Source: Forficula auricularia (lineage: Eukaryota > Arthropoda > Insecta > Dermaptera > Forficulidae). Taken from it: a stretch of DNA of 64,000 bases. Below the pieces are notes generated by a model, which had not been told where the DNA came from, did no database searches, and saw only the letters and a list, made by a program, of their open reading frames with translations. The position numbers and the translations under genes are program-made. The stretch is taken from assembly GCA_024734495.1 (NCBI GenBank), contig JALMQS010000055.1, positions 13,662,863-13,726,862 of the forward strand, in the 5' to 3' direction. Shown here piece after piece: positions 30,001 through 43,600 of this stretch (within the stretch, counting starts at the first letter, position 1; every line of letters begins with the position of its first letter).

Positions 30001-33000
30001 ACTGCTGTTCGCTCCTGGTACCCGGATACAAATTTTAAAAATTTTAAGAAAATCAATGCTTAACGCTTGATTTCAAGGCTCCAATTGGGTCGCTATAATG
30101 TTGCTTCAACGCCAGCTCAACTTATACAGATTAAAAAAATATATTCATTGATCTATTCTCGGGTAGGAAAAATTGTTTAAAAATCCATATGAAAAGTAAC
30201 GATGATTCTTGAAATGAAACTCGATTCTACTGTTGCTTGCTGATTTCTTTCATTTCACCTACTCTTGAGATTGACAAAATTTTTGTTCATAAAAAGTCAA
30301 TGAAAATTAAATTGGCGGGAAGGAAAGTACACTGCTGTTCGCTCCTGGTACCCGGATACAAATTTTAAAAATTTTAAGAAAATCAATGCTTAACGCTTGA
30401 TTTCAAGGCTCCAATTGGGTCGCTATAATGTTGCTTCAACGCCAGCTCAACTTATACAGATTAAAAAAATATATTCATTGATCTATTCTCGGGTAGGAAA
30501 AATTGTTTAAAAATCCATATGAAAAGTAACGATGATTCTTGAAATGAAACTCGATTCTACTGTTGCTTGCTGATTTCTTTCATTTCACCTACTCTTGAGA
30601 TTGACAAAATTTTTGTTCATAAAAAGTCAATGAAAATTAAATTGGCGGGAAGGAAAGTACACTGCTGTTCGCTCCTGGTACCCGGATACAAATTTTAAAA
30701 ATTTTAAGAAAATCAATGCTTAACGCTTGATTTCAAGGCTCCAATTGGGTCGCTATAATGTTGCTTCAACGCCAGCTCAACTTATACAGATTAAAAAAAT
30801 ATATTCATTGATCTATTCTCGGGTAGGAAAAATTGTTTAAAAATCCATATGAAAAGTAACGATGATTCTTGAAATGAAACTCGATTCTACTGTTGCTTGC
30901 TGATTTCTTTCATTTCACCTACTCTTGAGATTGACAAAATTTTTGTTCATAAAAAGTCAATGAAAATTAAATTGGCGGGAAGGAAAGTACACTGCTGTTC
31001 GCTCCTGGTACCCGGATACAAATTTTAAAAATTTTAAGAAAATCAATGCTTAACGCTTGATTTCAAGGCTCCAATTGGGTCGCTATAATGTTGCTTCAAC
31101 GCCAGCTCAACTTATACAGATTAAAAAAATATATTCATTGATCTATTCTCGGGTAGGAAAAATTGTTTAAAAATCCATATGAAAAGTAACGATGATTCTT
31201 GAAATGAAACTCGATTCTACTGTTGCTTGCTGATTTCTTTCATTTCACCTACTCTTGAGATTGACAAAATTTTTGTTCATAAAAAGTCAATGAAAATTAA
31301 ATTGGCGGGAAGGAAAGTACACTGCTGTTCGCTCCTGGTACCCGGATACAAATTTTAAAAATTTTAAGAAAATCAATGCTTAACGCTTGATTTCAAGGCT
31401 CCAATTGGGTCGCTATAATGTTGCTTCAACGCCAGCTCAACTTATACAGATTAAAAAAATATATTCATTGATCTATTCTCGGGTAGGAAAAATTGTTTAA
31501 AAATCCATATGAAAAGTAACGATGATTCTTGAAATGAAACTCGATTCTACTGTTGCTTGCTGATTTCTTTCATTTCACCTACTCTTGAGATTGACAAAAT
31601 TTTTGTTCATAAAAAGTCAATGAAAATTAAATTGGCGGGAAGGAAAGTACACTGCTGTTCGCTCCTGGTACCCGGATACAAATTTTAAAAATTTTAAGAA
31701 AATCAATGCTTAACGCTTGATTTCAAGGCTCCAATTGGGTCGCTATAATGTTGCTTCAACGCCAGCTCAACTTATACAGATTAAAAAAATATATTCATTG
31801 ATCTATTCTCGGGTAGGAAAAATTGTTTAAAAATCCATATGAAAAGTAACGATGATTCTTGAAATGAAACTCGATTCTACTGTTGCTTGCTGATTTCTTT
31901 CATTTCACCTACTCTTGAGATTGACAAAATTTTTGTTCATAAAAAGTCAATGAAAATTAAATTGGCGGGAAGGAAAGTACACTGCTGTTCGCTCCTGGTA
32001 CCCGGATACAAATTTTAAAAATTTTAAGAAAATCAATGCTTAACGCTTGATTTCAAGGCTCCAATTGGGTCGCTATAATGTTGCTTCAACGCCAGCTCAA
32101 CTTATACAGATTAAAAAAATATATTCATTGATCTATTCTCGGGTAGGAAAAATTGTTTAAAAATCCATATGAAAAGTAACGATGATTCTTGAAATGAAAC
32201 TCGATTCTACTGTTGCTTGCTGATTTCTTTCATTTCACCTACTCTTGAGATTGACAAAATTTTTGTTCATAAAAAGTCAATGAAAATTAAATTGGCGGGA
32301 AGGAAAGTACACTGCTGTTCGCTCCTGGTACCCGGATACAAATTTTAAAAATTTTAAGAAAATCAATGCTTAACGCTTGATTTCAAGGCTCCAATTGGGT
32401 CGCTATAATGTTGCTTCAACGCCAGCTCAACTTATACAGATTAAAAAAATATATTCATTGATCTATTCTCGGGTAGGAAAAATTGTTTAAAAATCCATAT
32501 GAAAAGTAACGATGATTCTTGAAATGAAACTCGATTCTACTGTTGCTTGCTGATTTCTTTCATTTCACCTACTCTTGAGATTGACAAAATTTTTGTTCAT
32601 AAAAAGTCAATGAAAATTAAATTGGCGGGAAGGAAAGTACACTGCTGTTCGCTCCTGGTACCCGGATACAAATTTTAAAAATTTTAAGAAAATCAATGCT
32701 TAACGCTTGATTTCAAGGCTCCAATTGGGTCGCTATAATGTTGCTTCAACGCCAGCTCAACTTATACAGATTAAAAAAATATATTCATTGATCTATTCTC
32801 GGGTAGGAAAAATTGTTTAAAAATCCATATGAAAAGTAACGATGATTCTTGAAATGAAACTCGATTCTACTGTTGCTTGCTGATTTCTTTCATTTCACCT
32901 ACTCTTGAGATTGACAAAATTTTTGTTCATAAAAAGTCAATGAAAATTAAATTGGCGGGAAGGAAAGTACACTGCTGTTCGCTCCTGGTACCCGGATACA

Positions 33001-36000
33001 AATTTTAAAAATTTTAAGAAAATCAATGCTTAACGCTTGATTTCAAGGCTCCAATTGGGTCGCTATAATGTTGCTTCAACGCCAGCTCAACTTATACAGA
33101 TTAAAAAAATATATTCATTGATCTATTCTCGGGTAGGAAAAATTGTTTAAAAATCCATATGAAAAGTAACGATGATTCTTGAAATGAAACTCGATTCTAC
33201 TGTTGCTTGCTGATTTCTTTCATTTCACCTACTCTTGAGATTGACAAAATTTTTGTTCATAAAAAGTCAATGAAAATTAAATTGGCGGGAAGGAAAGTAC
33301 ACTGCTGTTCGCTCCTGGTACCCGGATACAAATTTTAAAAATTTTAAGAAAATCAATGCTTAACGCTTGATTTCAAGGCTCCAATTGGGTCGCTATAATG
33401 TTGCTTCAACGCCAGCTCAACTTATACAGATTAAAAAAATATATTCATTGATCTATTCTCGGGTAGGAAAAATTGTTTAAAAATCCATATGAAAAGTAAC
33501 GATGATTCTTGAAATGAAACTCGATTCTACTGTTGCTTGCTGATTTCTTTCATTTCACCTACTCTTGAGATTGACAAAATTTTTGTTCATAAAAAGTCAA
33601 TGAAAATTAAATTGGCGGGAAGGAAAGTACACTGCTGTTCGCTCCTGGTACCCGGATACAAATTTTAAAAATTTTAAGAAAATCAATGCTTAACGCTTGA
33701 TTTCAAGGCTCCAATTGGGTCGCTATAATGTTGCTTCAACGCCAGCTCAACTTATACAGATTAAAAAAATATATTCATTGATCTATTCTCGGGTAGGAAA
33801 AATTGTTTAAAAATCCATATGAAAAGTAACGATGATTCTTGAAATGAAACTCGATTCTACTGTTGCTTGCTGATTTCTTTCATTTCACCTACTCTTGAGA
33901 TTGACAAAATTTTTGTTCATAAAAAGTCAATGAAAATTAAATTGGCGGGAAGGAAAGTACACTGCTGTTCGCTCCTGGTACCCGGATACAAATTTTAAAA
34001 ATTTTAAGAAAATCAATGCTTAACGCTTGATTTCAAGGCTCCAATTGGGTCGCTATAATGTTGCTTCAACGCCAGCTCAACTTATACAGATTAAAAAAAT
34101 ATATTCATTGATCTATTCTCGGGTAGGAAAAATTGTTTAAAAATCCATATGAAAAGTAACGATGATTCTTGAAATGAAACTCGATTCTACTGTTGCTTGC
34201 TGATTTCTTTCATTTCACCTACTCTTGAGATTGACAAAATTTTTGTTCATAAAAAGTCAATGAAAATTAAATTGGCGGGAAGGAAAGTACACTGCTGTTC
34301 GCTCCTGGTACCCGGATACAAATTTTAAAAATTTTAAGAAAATCAATGCTTAACGCTTGATTTCAAGGCTCCAATTGGGTCGCTATAATGTTGCTTCAAC
34401 GCCAGCTCAACTTATACAGATTAAAAAAATATATTCATTGATCTATTCTCGGGTAGGAAAAATTGTTTAAAAATCCATATGAAAAGTAACGATGATTCTT
34501 GAAATGAAACTCGATTCTACTGTTGCTTGCTGATTTCTTTCATTTCACCTACTCTTGAGATTGACAAAATTTTTGTTCATAAAAAGTCAATGAAAATTAA
34601 ATTGGCGGGAAGGAAAGTACACTGCTGTTCGCTCCTGGTACCCGGATACAAATTTTAAAAATTTTAAGAAAATCAATGCTTAACGCTTGATTTCAAGGCT
34701 CCAATTGGGTCGCTATAATGTTGCTTCAACGCCAGCTCAACTTATACAGATTAAAAAAATATATTCATTGATCTATTCTCGGGTAGGAAAAATTGTTTAA
34801 AAATCCATATGAAAAGTAACGATGATTCTTGAAATGAAACTCGATTCTACTGTTGCTTGCTGATTTCTTTCATTTCACCTACTCTTGAGATTGACAAAAT
34901 TTTTGTTCATAAAAAGTCAATGAAAATTAAATTGGCGGGAAGGAAAGTACACTGCTGTTCGCTCCTGGTACCCGGATACAAATTTTAAAAATTTTAAGAA
35001 AATCAATGCTTAACGCTTGATTTCAAGGCTCCAATTGGGTCGCTATAATGTTGCTTCAACGCCAGCTCAACTTATACAGATTAAAAAAATATATTCATTG
35101 ATCTATTCTCGGGTAGGAAAAATTGTTTAAAAATCCATATGAAAAGTAACGATGATTCTTGAAATGAAACTCGATTCTACTGTTGCTTGCTGATTTCTTT
35201 CATTTCACCTACTCTTGAGATTGACAAAATTTTTGTTCATAAAAAGTCAATGAAAATTAAATTGGCGGGAAGGAAAGTACACTGCTGTTCGCTCCTGGTA
35301 CCCGGATACAAATTTTAAAAATTTTAAGAAAATCAATGCTTAACGCTTGATTTCAAGGCTCCAATTGGGTCGCTATAATGTTGCTTCAACGCCAGCTCAA
35401 CTTATACAGATTAAAAAAATATATTCATTGATCTATTCTCGGGTAGGAAAAATTGTTTAAAAATCCATATGAAAAGTAACGATGATTCTTGAAATGAAAC
35501 TCGATTCTACTGTTGCTTGCTGATTTCTTTCATTTCACCTACTCTTGAGATTGACAAAATTTTTGTTCATAAAAAGTCAATGAAAATTAAATTGGCGGGA
35601 AGGAAAGTACACTGCTGTTCGCTCCTGGTACCCGGATACAAATTTTAAAAATTTTAAGAAAATCAATGCTTAACGCTTGATTTCAAGGCTCCAATTGGGT
35701 CGCTATAATGTTGCTTCAACGCCAGCTCAACTTATACAGATTAAAAAAATATATTCATTGATCTATTCTCGGGTAGGAAAAATTGTTTAAAAATCCATAT
35801 GAAAAGTAACGATGATTCTTGAAATGAAACTCGATTCTACTGTTGCTTGCTGATTTCTTTCATTTCACCTACTCTTGAGATTGACAAAATTTTTGTTCAT
35901 AAAAAGTCAATGAAAATTAAATTGGCGGGAAGGAAAGTACACTGCTGTTCGCTCCTGGTACCCGGATACAAATTTTAAAAATTTTAAGAAAATCAATGCT

Positions 36001-39000
36001 TAACGCTTGATTTCAAGGCTCCAATTGGGTCGCTATAATGTTGCTTCAACGCCAGCTCAACTTATACAGATTAAAAAAATATATTCATTGATCTATTCTC
36101 GGGTAGGAAAAATTGTTTAAAAATCCATATGAAAAGTAACGATGATTCTTGAAATGAAACTCGATTCTACTGTTGCTTGCTGATTTCTTTCATTTCACCT
36201 ACTCTTGAGATTGACAAAATTTTTGTTCATAAAAAGTCAATGAAAATTAAATTGGCGGGAAGGAAAGTACACTGCTGTTCGCTCCTGGTACCCGGATACA
36301 AATTTTAAAAATTTTAAGAAAATCAATGCTTAACGCTTGATTTCAAGGCTCCAATTGGGTCGCTATAATGTTGCTTCAACGCCAGCTCAACTTATACAGA
36401 TTAAAAAAATATATTCATTGATCTATTCTCGGGTAGGAAAAATTGTTTAAAAATCCATATGAAAAGTAACGATGATTCTTGAAATGAAACTCGATTCTAC
36501 TGTTGCTTGCTGATTTCTTTCATTTCACCTACTCTTGAGATTGACAAAATTTTTGTTCATAAAAAGTCAATGAAAATTAAATTGGCGGGAAGGAAAGTAC
36601 ACTGCTGTTCGCTCCTGGTACCCGGATACAAATTTTAAAAATTTTAAGAAAATCAATGCTTAACGCTTGATTTCAAGGCTCCAATTGGGTCGCTATAATG
36701 TTGCTTCAACGCCAGCTCAACTTATACAGATTAAAAAAATATATTCATTGATCTATTCTCGGGTAGGAAAAATTGTTTAAAAATCCATATGAAAAGTAAC
36801 GATGATTCTTGAAATGAAACTCGATTCTACTGTTGCTTGCTGATTTCTTTCATTTCACCTACTCTTGAGATTGACAAAATTTTTGTTCATAAAAAGTCAA
36901 TGAAAATTAAATTGGCGGGAAGGAAAGTACACTGCTGTTCGCTCCTGGTACCCGGATACAAATTTTAAAAATTTTAAGAAAATCAATGCTTAACGCTTGA
37001 TTTCAAGGCTCCAATTGGGTCGCTATAATGTTGCTTCAACGCCAGCTCAACTTATACAGATTAAAAAAATATATTCATTGATCTATTCTCGGGTAGGAAA
37101 AATTGTTTAAAAATCCATATGAAAAGTAACGATGATTCTTGAAATGAAACTCGATTCTACTGTTGCTTGCTGATTTCTTTCATTTCACCTACTCTTGAGA
37201 TTGACAAAATTTTTGTTCATAAAAAGTCAATGAAAATTAAATTGGCGGGAAGGAAAGTACACTGCTGTTCGCTCCTGGTACCCGGATACAAATTTTAAAA
37301 ATTTTAAGAAAATCAATGCTTAACGCTTGATTTCAAGGCTCCAATTGGGTCGCTATAATGTTGCTTCAACGCCAGCTCAACTTATACAGATTAAAAAAAT
37401 ATATTCATTGATCTATTCTCGGGTAGGAAAAATTGTTTAAAAATCCATATGAAAAGTAACGATGATTCTTGAAATGAAACTCGATTCTACTGTTGCTTGC
37501 TGATTTCTTTCATTTCACCTACTCTTGAGATTGACAAAATTTTTGTTCATAAAAAGTCAATGAAAATTAAATTGGCGGGAAGGAAAGTACACTGCTGTTC
37601 GCTCCTGGTACCCGGATACAAATTTTAAAAATTTTAAGAAAATCAATGCTTAACGCTTGATTTCAAGGCTCCAATTGGGTCGCTATAATGTTGCTTCAAC
37701 GCCAGCTCAACTTATACAGATTAAAAAAATATATTCATTGATCTATTCTCGGGTAGGAAAAATTGTTTAAAAATCCATATGAAAAGTAACGATGATTCTT
37801 GAAATGAAACTCGATTCTACTGTTGCTTGCTGATTTCTTTCATTTCACCTACTCTTGAGATTGACAAAATTTTTGTTCATAAAAAGTCAATGAAAATTAA
37901 ATTGGCGGGAAGGAAAGTACACTGCTGTTCGCTCCTGGTACCCGGATACAAATTTTAAAAATTTTAAGAAAATCAATGCTTAACGCTTGATTTCAAGGCT
38001 CCAATTGGGTCGCTATAATGTTGCTTCAACGCCAGCTCAACTTATACAGATTAAAAAAATATATTCATTGATCTATTCTCGGGTAGGAAAAATTGTTTAA
38101 AAATCCATATGAAAAGTAACGATGATTCTTGAAATGAAACTCGATTCTACTGTTGCTTGCTGATTTCTTTCATTTCACCTACTCTTGAGATTGACAAAAT
38201 TTTTGTTCATAAAAAGTCAATGAAAATTAAATTGGCGGGAAGGAAAGTACACTGCTGTTCGCTCCTGGTACCCGGATACAAATTTTAAAAATTTTAAGAA
38301 AATCAATGCTTAACGCTTGATTTCAAGGCTCCAATTGGGTCGCTATAATGTTGCTTCAACGCCAGCTCAACTTATACAGATTAAAAAAATATATTCATTG
38401 ATCTATTCTCGGGTAGGAAAAATTGTTTAAAAATCCATATGAAAAGTAACGATGATTCTTGAAATGAAACTCGATTCTACTGTTGCTTGCTGATTTCTTT
38501 CATTTCACCTACTCTTGAGATTGACAAAATTTTTGTTCATAAAAAGTCAATGAAAATTAAATTGGCGGGAAGGAAAGTACACTGCTGTTCGCTCCTGGTA
38601 CCCGGATACAAATTTTAAAAATTTTAAGAAAATCAATGCTTAACGCTTGATTTCAAGGCTCCAATTGGGTCGCTATAATGTTGCTTCAACGCCAGCTCAA
38701 CTTATACAGATTAAAAAAATATATTCATTGATCTATTCTCGGGTAGGAAAAATTGTTTAAAAATCCATATGAAAAGTAACGATGATTCTTGAAATGAAAC
38801 TCGATTCTACTGTTGCTTGCTGATTTCTTTCATTTCACCTACTCTTGAGATTGACAAAATTTTTGTTCATAAAAAGTCAATGAAAATTAAATTGGCGGGA
38901 AGGAAAGTACACTGCTGTTCGCTCCTGGTACCCGGATACAAATTTTAAAAATTTTAAGAAAATCAATGCTTAACGCTTGATTTCAAGGCTCCAATTGGGT

Positions 39001-40992
39001 CGCTATAATGTTGCTTCAACGCCAGCTCAACTTATACAGATTAAAAAAATATATTCATTGATCTATTCTCGGGTAGGAAAAATTGTTTAAAAATCCATAT
39101 GAAAAGTAACGATGATTCTTGAAATGAAACTCGATTCTACTGTTGCTTGCTGATTTCTTTCATTTCACCTACTCTTGAGATTGACAAAATTTTTGTTCAT
39201 AAAAAGTCAATGAAAATTAAATTGGCGGGAAGGAAAGTACACTGCTGTTCGCTCCTGGTACCCGGATACAAATTTTAAAAATTTTAAGAAAATCAATGCT
39301 TAACGCTTGATTTCAAGGCTCCAATTGGGTCGCTATAATGTTGCTTCAACGCCAGCTCAACTTATACAGATTAAAAAAATATATTCATTGATCTATTCTC
39401 GGGTAGGAAAAATTGTTTAAAAATCCATATGAAAAGTAACGATGATTCTTGAAATGAAACTCGATTCTACTGTTGCTTGCTGATTTCTTTCATTTCACCT
39501 ACTCTTGAGATTGACAAAATTTTTGTTCATAAAAAGTCAATGAAAATTAAATTGGCGGGAAGGAAAGTACACTGCTGTTCGCTCCTGGTACCCGGATACA
39601 AATTTTAAAAATTTTAAGAAAATCAATGCTTAACGCTTGATTTCAAGGCTCCAATTGGGTCGCTATAATGTTGCTTCAACGCCAGCTCAACTTATACAGA
39701 TTAAAAAAATATATTCATTGATCTATTCTCGGGTAGGAAAAATTGTTTAAAAATCCATATGAAAAGTAACGATGATTCTTGAAATGAAACTCGATTCTAC
39801 TGTTGCTTGCTGATTTCTTTCATTTCACCTACTCTTGAGATTGACAAAATTTTTGTTCATAAAAAGTCAATGAAAATTAAATTGGCGGGAAGGAAAGTAC
39901 ACTGCTGTTCGCTCCTGGTACCCGGATACAAATTTTAAAAATTTTAAGAAAATCAATGCTTAACGCTTGATTTCAAGGCTCCAATTGGGTCGCTATAATG
40001 TTGCTTCAACGCCAGCTCAACTTATACAGATTAAAAAAATATATTCATTGATCTATTCTCGGGTAGGAAAAATTGTTTAAAAATCCATATGAAAAGTAAC
40101 GATGATTCTTGAAATGAAACTCGATTCTACTGTTGCTTGCTGATTTCTTTCATTTCACCTACTCTTGAGATTGACAAAATTTTTGTTCATAAAAAGTCAA
40201 TGAAAATTAAATTGGCGGGAAGGAAAGTACACTGCTGTTCGCTCCTGGTACCCGGATACAAATTTTAAAAATTTTAAGAAAATCAATGCTTAACGCTTGA
40301 TTTCAAGGCTCCAATTGGGTCGCTATAATGTTGCTTCAACGCCAGCTCAACTTATACAGATTAAAAAAATATATTCATTGATCTATTCTCGGGTAGGAAA
40401 AATTGTTTAAAAATCCATATGAAAAGTAACGATGATTCTTGAAATGAAACTCGATTCTACTGTTGCTTGCTGATTTCTTTCATTTCACCTACTCTTGAGA
40501 TTGACAAAATTTTTGTTCATAAAAAGTCAATGAAAATTAAATTGGCGGGAAGGAAAGTACACTGCTGTTCGCTCCTGGTACCCGGATACAAATTTTAAAA
40601 ATTTTAAGAAAATCAATGCTTAACGCTTGATTTCAAGGCTCCAATTGGGTCGCTATAATGTTGCTTCAACGCCAGCTCAACTTATACAGATTAAAAAAAT
40701 ATATTCATTGATCTATTCTCGGGTAGGAAAAATTGTTTAAAAATCCATATGAAAAGTAACGATGATTCTTGAAATGAAACTCGATTCTACTGTTGCTTGC
40801 TGATTTCTTTCATTTCACCTACTCTTGAGATTGACAAAATTTTTGTTCATAAAAAGTCAATGAAAATTAAATTGGCGGGAAGGAAAGTACACTGCTGTTC
40901 GCTCCTGGTACCCGGATACAAATTTTAAAAATTTTAAGAAAATCAATGCTTAACGCTTGATTTCAAGGCTCCAATTGGGTCGCTATAATGTT
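1..40992. repeat. 330-bp satellite DNA array, about 124.2 copies
   Basis: A single unit of exactly 330 bp is repeated head to tail without interruption. Copy starts fall at 1, 331, 661 and so on to 40921, and the last copy is cut after 72 nt by the gap. I saw no substitution or indel between copies. Each unit is AT-rich with a short GC-richer stretch near its end that contains one GGTACC (KpnI) site (317-322 in copy 1). No copy has a long ORF, and I recognise no homology to the transposons elsewhere in the window. Long homogeneous arrays of this kind are typical of pericentromeric or other heterochromatic satellite. I do not recognise the family. Perfect identity could reflect very recent amplification or assembler propagation of one consensus. 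Confidence 0.98.
180..227. repeat. Dyad symmetry inside the satellite monomer
   Basis: In the first monomer the 10-nt arm TGAAATGAAA (180-189) is perfectly complementary to TTTCATTTCA (218-227), with a 28-nt loop. Imperfect pairing extends outward between the GGGTAGG region near 131-137 and CCTACTCTTGAGA (228-240). The structure recurs every 330 bp. Dyads in satellites have been linked to binding of centromeric or heterochromatin proteins; any such role here is inference. Confidence 0.6.
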
Positions 40993-41092
40993 NNNNNNNN
41001 NNNNNNNNNNNNNNNNNNNNNNNNNNNNNNNNNNNNNNNNNNNNNNNNNNNNNNNNNNNNNNNNNNNNNNNNNNNNNNNNNNNNNNNNNNNN
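40993..41092. other. Assembly gap, 100 N
   Basis: Exactly 100 Ns, the usual placeholder for a gap of unknown length. It separates the satellite array from the RTE-like LINE. The true satellite boundary and the 3' end of the LINE are inside it, so any ORF crossing it is artificial beyond 41093. Confidence 0.99.
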
Positions 41093-43292
41093 TATTAAAC
41101 CCCATTTTTGCTTGGGCAATTCTTGATTTAATTTCGTTTTTGCTCCTCCCATCCCATGTTATTTTACTTCCTAGGTAGCGGAATTCCTTAACTCCTTCTA
41201 GGTTTTCTTGGTTAATTTTGATGCATTCCTGTCTCGTTTGTTCTTTTTTTGTACATACTAGGACCTTGGTTTTATTCTTGTTTATTTTCATTTTGATTTC
41301 TTCTATTAGGATTTGGTTAATTCCATTCAAGGCGTCCTCTAATTCTTTTTTATTGCTTCCTAGAAGGGCAATGTCATCGGCAAATCTTAACATAGCGATC
41401 TTTTGACCTTGGATTTCTATACCTGTATCAATTTTGTCTTTGAATTCTTTAATCGCTTCTTCTATGTATAAGTTGAAAATCATGGGTGACAGCACACATC
41501 CTTGTCTTACACCTTTTTTTATTTTGGCTTCTCTGTGTTCATCACCAATATTTATAATTGCCGTCTGGTTTTGATATAGATTGTAGATTAGTCTTCTCTC
41601 TCTGAATTTTATTCCCGCCTGTTTTAATATTTTAAACATAATTTCCCAATTGACATTATCGAATGCTTTTTCTAGGTCTATGAATCCGATGTAGACAGAT
41701 TCTTCCCTGATAAAAGCCCTTTCTATTATTAGTCTAAGAGAGAGAATTGCTTCTCGGGTGCCTCTGTTTCTTCTAAAGCCGAACTGGTCTTCCCCCAGAT
41801 TTTCTTCAACTCTTTGTTCTATTCTTCTCTGGATTATTTTGGTTAGGATTTTGGAGGCATGTGAGGTTAGGCTAATGGTCCTGAAATTTTCACATTTATC
41901 CGCGCCTGTCTTTTTGGGAAGTGTGACTATTTTGTTTTTTTGGAAATCTTTTGGGATGATTCCCAATTTATAGATTTTGCTAATTAGTTCAAAGAGTTTG
42001 TCAAGTGCCTTTTCCCCAGAGTTCTTTAGGATTTCAGCTTGTATATTGTCTATTCCGGGTGCTCTATTATTTTTTAGTTCCTTCAAAGCTGTCTCGAATT
42101 CTGACCTGAGTATGGGGTCTCCTAATTCGTTTTCGTCCACAGATTCTTCTTCTTCTATTGGGTTCATTGTTTTTTCTTCTCCATAGAGTTCTTCTAGGTG
42201 TTCCTTCCATCTATTTGCCTGTTCGTTTTCGTTTAGAATAATGTGGCCTCCTTTATCTCTTATGTTCTTGCTTTTTGGCTTGTCTTCTTGAAAATTTCTT
42301 TTTATTGCCCTATAGGCTACATCAACTTTTCCCAATACTAGATTTTCGTTGACTTCTTTACATTTTTCTTGAATCATTTTTTCTTTTGCTTTTCTACATT
42401 CTCTTATAACTTTCCATCTTAATTTTTTATATGTTTCTTTCCCTTCTTCGTCTTTTCTGTTCTTAAATTTTCTTCGTTCGTCAAACAGTTGCAGTATTTC
42501 GTCTGTTACCCATGGCTTTTTAATTTCGTTTTTCTTTGATTTAAGGACTTCGTTGGCTGTTTCAGTCAGGCTTGATTTCATAGCATTCCATTCTTGTTCG
42601 ATTTCTTCTTCTTTATTATTTGTGGGTGTTTTTTCTTCCAGTTTCTTATTCATTACGTTTTCGAAAAGTTTTTGGGTTTCCTTATTTTTTAATTTAGATA
42701 TATCCCAGTTTTTTCGCGACCCTCCCTTTTTTATTAGTTTTTTAAATTTTAGTTGGCATTTCATCGCAATTAGATTGTGATCACTAAAAATATCAGCCCC
42801 AGGATAGCTTTTACAGTCCTTTACTTGATTTCTGAATCTTTGTTTGACTAATATGTAATCTATTTGAAATCTCCCCTTGTCTTTTGGCATTTTCCACGTG
42901 TAGATCCTTCTTGGATGGTGTTGGAAGAGTGTGTTTGCTACTACTAAACTGTGCTTACTGCAAAATTCAATTAATCTTTCGCCCCTTTCATTCCTATCTC
43001 CTAGACCGTGTTCGCCCACCACTTTTCCTTCTTTGCCTTTTCCTACTCTTGCATTCCAATCCCCCATAATTATTAAATTTTCATCCCCTTTAACGCGCTT
43101 CATCAGGTTTTCAATTTGTTCGTACATTTCTTCTATCACTTGGTCATCCTTATATGATGTAGTAGGCATGTATACCTGGATTATCACAGTATCTTTCGGT
43201 TTCGAATCCACTGTGATCATAACAATCCTTTTGCTTACCTGAAGATAATTCTTTACCCTTTGCCCTATTTTTTTATTCATAATAATGCCCAC
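41093..43292 (-). CDS. RTE-like endonuclease (C-terminal part) and reverse transcriptase, incomplete
   Basis: Long minus-strand reading frame. Numbering from the first Met, residues 1-180 are the rest of an AP-like endonuclease: GDWNAR at 77-82, DYIL at 145-148 and SDHN at 170-173 are its catalytic or active-site motifs. Residues ~400-660 are the reverse transcriptase, with FIDLEKAFD (537-545), GVRQGCVLSP (594-603) and the catalytic FADD (637-640). The domain copies element RNA at a nicked target site (target-primed reverse transcription). The first ~100 residues of the endonuclease are in another frame just upstream (43277-43600); a missing base in the G run at 43311-43316 explains the break. 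The C-terminus is lost in the N gap; readable protein ends at residue ~733. Open frame and intact catalytic motifs suggest a fairly recent insertion. Confidence 0.92.
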
Positions 43293-43600
43293 TCCTGCCT
43301 GCCCATTCTGCCCCCCGTATGAATGATTCTATGGCTGTTTTCAAACCAAAAATCTCCCTCTACTGGGTATCTCATTTCACTAATCCCAATAATGTCCAAT
43401 TTGTGTCTATCCATTTCCCGCTTTAAATTCATTAGTTTATCTATTCCCTTTAGCGTCCTAACATTCCACGCTCCGACTCGTAGAAAGTCATTATTTATTT
43501 TTCCCTTTATGATGGTCTCTCCTCGGGTAGCCCCTTCCCGGAGATCCGAACGAGGGGCTAGTTTACCTCCGGAATTCTTTACTCGAAGAGAAATCGTCAT
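43277..43600 (-). pseudogene. N-terminal part of the RTE-like endonuclease, frameshifted
   Basis: This 107-codon frame starts the element's protein. RVGAWNVRTL and DIIGISEMRY are the first conserved blocks of AP-type LINE endonucleases (strand-nicking at the target DNA). The frame stops at 43277, only ~40 nt past the six-base G run at 43311-43316 (C on the plus strand). One extra G there would make it continuous with the downstream endonuclease-RT frame, so this is a single-base frameshift in an otherwise intact ORF, or a homopolymer sequencing error. Confidence 0.87.

Noticed and set aside
1..40992. Regular repeats that might suggest a CRISPR array
   Set aside because: The whole 330-bp unit is repeated without unique spacers, in a eukaryotic intron-bearing context. 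It is a satellite.
41218..43242. Several 60-100-codon plus-strand ORFs
   Set aside because: All are antisense to the LINE endonuclease-RT frame.
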